Assembly: GCF_002196705.1 (NCBI RefSeq)
Contig: NZ_NADJ01000032.1
Coordinates: forward strand, 62,001 to 126,000
Direction: 5' to 3'
Origin: Desulfosporosinus sp. FKB
Lineage (GTDB): Bacteria > Bacillota > Desulfitobacteriia > Desulfitobacteriales > Desulfitobacteriaceae
DNA length: 64,000 bases
The notes below the pieces were generated by a model, which made no database searches, was not told the origin of the DNA, and worked only from the letters and a program-made list of their open reading frames with translations. The position numbers were made by a program, and so were the translations under genes. Positions 60,566 to 64,000 of this stretch are shown here, one piece after another (positions within the stretch are counted from its first letter, which is position 1; every line of letters starts with the position of its first letter).

Positions 60566-61857
60566 GAGTTTGACTCCTCCCCTTTTTCAAAGCGTATTAC
60601 GTTGTGAATCATGAGAACTTTACTATACGCCCGAACTGAGTCCAGGGCTTCTTGAAGCGCGCCTTCGCGGCAGGGGTGCGTCATTAGTACGATTTCGGCT
60701 TGCTGTTCGCCGCGGGGCTTTTGGATAATAGAAGCAAAGCTGATGTTTGCTTCGGCAAAGAGGAGCGCTAAAGTGGCAAGGACGCGAGGTTCATCTTTCA
60801 CGAGAAGACGGATATAAAAGGCAGTGAAGAATTCCGAGGAGGCTTTGATTCCGAGATCACGATAACAGGTGCAGTTAATAATCGACGTGGAGTTAGACTG
60901 GATGTTGCGAATGACACGAATGATATCAGAAACTACGGCACTGCCGGTCGGCAGCGATCCTGCCCCGCGACCATAAAACATGGTTTCTCCCACAGCATCC
61001 CCCACAACATAAATGGCATTATAAACACCGTTTACCGAAGCCAGGGGATGGTTCATGGGCAAAATTGCCGGATGAACACGAACTTCTATGCCTTCTTCGT
61101 GATGTTTTGCGATAGCCAGTAATTTGATGGTACAGCCGAGTTCCGCCGCATAGGCTAAATCTTCGCGGGTGATTTTGGAGATGCCTTCCACAAAAACATC
61201 CTTGAGGGTAACACGTGAATTAAAGGCAATGGAAGCAAGGATGGACAGCTTTCGTGCTGCATCTAAACCGTCGACATCGGCCGAAGGGTTAGCTTCAGCA
61301 TAACCTAAGCTTTGGGCTTCAGCCAATACTTCAAAATAATCCCGTCCCTGTTCTGCCATAGCAGACAGGATATAGTTGGTCGTTCCGTTAATGATTCCGA
61401 TTAAAGCCGAGATTCGATTAGCAGCCAGAGCGTGTTTAAGGGCAGCAATGATAGGGATTCCGCCGGCGACACTTGCTTCAAAATAGAGGTCTTTACCAGC
61501 CGTATTGGCAGCGTCCAGGAGTTCTTGTCCATGGAGAGCCAATAAGTCCTTATTCGCCGTAACCACGTGTTTTCCTTGGCGCAGCGCTTCTAATATATAA
61601 GAACGAGCGGGTTCAATTCCTCCTATAACTTCAACAATAATATCAATCTCTGGGTCCTGGAGGATATCATTGGCTTGGTCTGTAAGGAGAAACTTTCCTG
61701 GAATGTTTCGGGGAAGTTCGGGATTGCGGACAAGAATCTTTTTTATCTGAATTTCACTTTGAGTTCTCGTTTGTATATCTTCGGCATTTTGCTGTAATAT
61801 GCTGACTACGCCACTACCAACGGTTCCAAGACCTAAAAGTCCAATGTTAATAGGCAT
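60562..61857 (-). CDS. hom: Homoserine dehydrogenase with C-terminal ACT domain
   Basis: The 431-residue protein has NADP-binding IGLLGLGTVGSGVV at the N-terminus, GGIEPARSYI and TANKDLLA, the catalytic-domain motif YFEASVAGGIPII, GTTNYIL and YAEANPSADVDGLDAARKL. A C-terminal ACT domain (from about residue 350) likely gives threonine feedback. The ATG at 61857 follows agaggagc. It heads the minus-strand hom-thrB operon, divergent from ilvE. Confidence 0.97.
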   Translation of the reverse strand: MPINIGLLGLGTVGSGVVSILQQNAEDIQTRTQSEIQIKKILVRNPELPRNIPGKFLLTDQANDILQDPEIDIIVEVIGGIEPARSYILEALRQGKHVVTANKDLLALHGQELLDAANTAGKDLYFEASVAGGIPIIAALKHALAANRISALIGIINGTTNYILSAMAEQGRDYFEVLAEAQSLGYAEANPSADVDGLDAARKLSILASIAFNSRVTLKDVFVEGISKITREDLAYAAELGCTIKLLAIAKHHEEGIEVRVHPAILPMNHPLASVNGVYNAIYVVGDAVGETMFYGRGAGSLPTGSAVVSDIIRVIRNIQSNSTSIINCTCYRDLGIKASSEFFTAFYIRLLVKDEPRVLATLALLFAEANISFASIIQKPRGEQQAEIVLMTHPCREGALQEALDSVRAYSKVLMIHNVIRFEKGEESNS

Positions 61858-61972
61858 CTTTGCAGCTCCTCTCGATAAATACAAATGTGTTGTAATAGTG
61901 GACATTATACCGCTAATTATCAAGTTTTGACAAGGCATCCAGTGAATTAATATGAATTTCATGGAAAAAGGG

Positions 61973-62001
61973 TTGACACTGAGGAATGTATTCTGTATCA
62001 T
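61973..62001 (+). promoter_or_regulatory. Sigma-A promoter of the ilvE leader
   Basis: TTGACA (61973-61978), 17 bp, TATCAT (61996-62001). It lies directly before the riboswitch-like leader. Confidence 0.82.
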
Positions 62002-62034
62002 ATACACAACGTCAGCAATACAAATGTCTTATAA

Positions 62035-62140
62035 CAGAGGAGGAAGTGTATCTAGGGTTCCGGGGGCAACCTGTCTGGTCCAAGCGATACAGAATCCAAT
62101 TACGGATTTACACCGTGGGTAGAAAAAACCCAAGCGGAAA
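62035..62140 (+). ncRNA. ykkC-class riboswitch, probably the ppGpp type, upstream of ilvE
   Basis: The leader contains tctagggttccg (62051-62062), ctggtcc (62075-62081) followed by a-rich/gcgata sequence, acaccg (62110-62115) and a g-rich/aaaaaaccc end, the conserved ykkC-aptamer blocks in the right order. The subtype that senses ppGpp is known to precede branched-chain amino acid genes in Firmicutes, which fits ilvE-ilvB. Guanidine or PRPP subtypes are less likely given the gene. Ends are approximate. Confidence 0.75.
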
Positions 62141-62176
62141 GTTCCACGTTGCTAGGGACTGGGCTTGGGTTTTTGA
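62124..62176 (+). terminator. Terminator overlapping the 3' side of the riboswitch
   Basis: aaaacccaagc pairs with gcttgggtttt and is followed by T. Its left arm is also the last part of the aptamer, so ligand binding should prevent termination (an ON switch). Confidence 0.85.
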
Positions 62177-62221
62177 GTTGTCTGAATTATTGCGGATATT
62201 TGATAGAAAGGGGTTAATCTC

Positions 62222-63121
62222 ATGGGACTCGTAATTTACTGTAAAGGGGCTTTCGTTTCTGAAGAAGAGGCAAAAGTATCAATTTTTGATCATGGCTTTT
62301 TATATGGAGACGGAATTTTTGAAGGAATTCGCGCCTATCATGGCCGGGTTTTTAAATTAGAAGAGCATTTAAAACGCCTCTATGAATCGGCGAAGTCGAT
62401 TCATTTAGAGATTGGGATATCGAAGGATGAAATGCAGGAGATTGTCTTGGAAACATTACGCAGAAATGGGTTAAGAGATGCATATATTCGTTTAATTGTT
62501 TCCCGTGGCAAAGGGGATTTAGGACTCGACCCAAATAACTGTCCCCTAGCTTCAATCTTTTGTATAGCAGATCAAATAAAAATCTTTGAGCCGATTAAAT
62601 ACGAACGGGGATTGGAAGTCAAAACTGCTGCCACTCGAAGAAATAATCCTGATTCCTTAAACCCTAGAATTAAATCTCTCAACTATTTGAATAATATTCT
62701 TGCCAAAATCGAAGCCAATCAAGCGGGAGTTGTGGAAGCAATCATGTTGACTCAAGATGGCTACGTTGCCGAAGGGACTTCTGACAATATTTTTATTGTG
62801 CGCAACGGAGTACTGATAACTCCCCCTTTATCTGCGGGGGTTTTGGAAGGTATAACCAGGAATTCGGTTCTGGAGCTTGCCCGTGAATTGGGGATTAGGA
62901 CGTCTGAAGAATTATTTACCCGTCACGATCTCTATACTGCCAGTGAGTGCTTTTTAACGGGTACAGCGGCTGAACTTATCCCTGTAGTTAATGTCGATGG
63001 CAGGGACATTGACAATGGAGTTCCCGGAGAAGTCTTCAAAAAACTTCTCGCTGCCTTTAGGGCTTTAACTCTTGTCAACGGTCCTGAGATTTATAAAGCG
63101 CAGAGCGCAACAGCCAGATAA
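62222..63121 (+). CDS. ilvE: Branched-chain amino acid aminotransferase
   Basis: The protein has 299 residues of PLP fold type IV. FDHGFLYGDGIFEGIRAY at the N-terminus, RLIVSRGKGDLGLDP, the cofactor Lys in IKSLNYLNN, EAIMLTQDGYVAEGTSDNIF and LTGTAAELIPV are typical. It makes leucine, isoleucine and valine from 2-oxo acids. The ATG follows gaaaggggtt. Probably an operon with ilvB. Confidence 0.96.
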   Translation: MGLVIYCKGAFVSEEEAKVSIFDHGFLYGDGIFEGIRAYHGRVFKLEEHLKRLYESAKSIHLEIGISKDEMQEIVLETLRRNGLRDAYIRLIVSRGKGDLGLDPNNCPLASIFCIADQIKIFEPIKYERGLEVKTAATRRNNPDSLNPRIKSLNYLNNILAKIEANQAGVVEAIMLTQDGYVAEGTSDNIFIVRNGVLITPPLSAGVLEGITRNSVLELARELGIRTSEELFTRHDLYTASECFLTGTAAELIPVVNVDGRDIDNGVPGEVFKKLLAAFRALTLVNGPEIYKAQSATAR

Positions 63122-63140
63122 TAGAGGAGGGAAATGAAAT

Positions 63141-64000
63141 ATGAGTGAAGAAAAGAAGGGATTAAGTGGAGCAAAACTATTATTAAACGCCTTACAAGAG
63201 GAAGGTGTGGACATTATTTTTGGCTATCCCGGCGGAGTATTGCTTCCTCTATATGATGCTATGCTGGATACTCCTATTCGCCACGTCTTAGGACGCCATG
63301 AGCAAGGGGTTGTTTTTGCTGCTGACGGCTACGCACGAGTCAGCGGTAAAGTAGGAGTATGTCTGGCGACGTCAGGTCCCGGGGCTACAAATCTGGTAAC
63401 CGGTATAACCAATGCTTATTCCGATTCAATTCCTCTTGTGGTTCTAACAGGGCAAGTGCCAACAAGTTCCCTTGGATCGGATTCCTTTCAGGAAGTCGAT
63501 ATTATCGGCATTACAATGCCGATCACAAAGCATTCCTATATTGTTAAAGATCCTCGCGACCTTCCCAGAGTAGTTAAAGAAGCCTTCTTTCTTGCCCGAA
63601 CCGGGCGACCAGGTCCTGTTGTAATTGATCTGCCGAAGGATGTTTTAGCCCAGGAAAATGTTGAACCTTTTCCCAGCGATATGAAGCTTAAGGGGTATAA
63701 AATCTTTGGCAGGGGCAATAACAGTAAAGTCGAAGAGGTAGCTCAGGCACTTTCCGAAGCGCGAAAACCTGTTCTTTATGCTGGTGGGGGAGTTGTGACA
63801 GCAAATGCCGAAGGAGCCCTGCGTCAATTTGCTGAAAGGGCGAATTTACCCGTTGTCACAACGTTAATGGGGATTGGCAGCCTTCCTTACGGTCATCCTA
63901 ATCTTTTAGGAATGGTCGGCATGCATGGTACAGTGACCGCTAACTATACAGTGGATGATTGTGACTTGCTGATCGCTGTAGGAGTTCGCTTCGATGATCG
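63141..64000 (+). CDS. ilvB: Acetolactate synthase large subunit (3' truncated by window)
   Basis: The frame from ATG 63141 (after gaggaggg) stays open to the window end, giving 286 residues. The N-terminal part has the TPP domain motif FGYPGGVLLPLYDAM, the catalytic Glu region RHEQGVVFAADGYAR, and TSGPGATNLVTGI and PRDLPRVVKEAF, with a central domain beginning. It catalyses the first common step of branched-chain amino acid synthesis. Confidence 0.96.
   Translation, partial: MSEEKKGLSGAKLLLNALQEEGVDIIFGYPGGVLLPLYDAMLDTPIRHVLGRHEQGVVFAADGYARVSGKVGVCLATSGPGATNLVTGITNAYSDSIPLVVLTGQVPTSSLGSDSFQEVDIIGITMPITKHSYIVKDPRDLPRVVKEAFFLARTGRPGPVVIDLPKDVLAQENVEPFPSDMKLKGYKIFGRGNNSKVEEVAQALSEARKPVLYAGGGVVTANAEGALRQFAERANLPVVTTLMGIGSLPYGHPNLLGMVGMHGTVTANYTVDDCDLLIAVGVRFDD

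Noticed and set aside
61927-61950. TTGACA at 61927 as an alternative ilvE promoter
   Set aside because: Its -10 (tatgaa) is poor; TTGACA-17-TATCAT at 61973 is better and is close to the riboswitch start.
1-64000. CRISPR arrays, tRNA or rRNA genes
   Set aside because: No regularly spaced repeats, no tRNA cloverleaf with CCA/TTCGA arm and no rRNA-like sequence were noticed while reading; a tRNAscan or Infernal run would be decisive.

Overview
The window looks like a chromosomal segment of an endospore-forming, anaerobic, sulfur-metabolising Firmicute of the Peptococcaceae/Desulfitobacteriaceae type; Desulfosporosinus or Desulfitobacterium is my best guess from gene content and moderate AT-richness. 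It carries spoIVB, spo0A, spoIIM, dacF, the spoIIA operon and spoVACDEF, a ferredoxin-linked 2-oxoacid oxidoreductase, and a polysulfide/thiosulfate-reductase-like respiratory operon with multihaem cytochrome c. No tRNA, rRNA, CRISPR array or intact transposase gene was seen.

Layout. 1-3.4 kb: 3' end of spoIVB, spo0A with a 0A box, and a membrane histidine kinase that may feed Spo0A. 3.6-9.4 kb: a sigma54-dependent PAS activator, then a sigma54-driven operon for leucine dehydrogenase and a four-subunit 2-oxoacid:ferredoxin oxidoreductase, i.e. branched-chain amino acid oxidation. 9.5-24.6 kb: a block with the gene order known around B. subtilis nudF-yqxK-spoIIM-xerD-drm-pdp-dacF-spoIIA-spoVA, but with ald (also sigma54-type) present, no fur, and the spoIIA operon inverted. 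24.6-27.8 kb: a three-gene dehydratase-activase-like set. 27.9-29.6 kb: lysine riboswitch and lysA. 30-42.4 kb: housekeeping genes (LCP ligase, tRNA nucleotidyltransferase fusion, M50 protease, trpS, scpAB, thpR, ABC-F, ytaF, coaE, transglycosylase).

42.4-59.5 kb is the accessory, sulfur/Fe-S centred part. It opens with a CsoR/CstR-family repressor whose residues fit a persulfide sensor better than a copper sensor. Fe-S and metal handling genes follow (DUF134, NifX-like, Mrp, NifU-like, MerR). Next is a ten-gene operon (47.26-56.04 kb): membrane cytochrome c, two YeeE/YedE sulfur-transport half proteins, a PsrA/PhsA molybdoenzyme with PsrB and NrfD/PsrC partners, a Rieske/cytochrome b6-type complex and a multihaem cytochrome c. 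The second YeeE/YedE gene has an in-frame TGA exactly where the family has its conserved cysteine, followed by a hairpin with the geometry of a bacterial SECIS, so I read it as a selenoprotein. Two promoters here, for this operon and for a small fmdB-ferredoxin-DUF302 operon, carry ACCCC...GGGGT-type palindromes just after the -10 box, as expected for CsoR/CstR control.

59.6-64 kb: thrB and hom on the minus strand, then an ilvE-ilvB operon preceded by a ykkC-type leader that best fits a ppGpp riboswitch with an overlapping terminator; ilvB runs off the window. Three related structured repeats (about 12.0, 44.7 and 46.6 kb) share two stems with compensatory changes and look like transposon-associated RNA elements without their protein.
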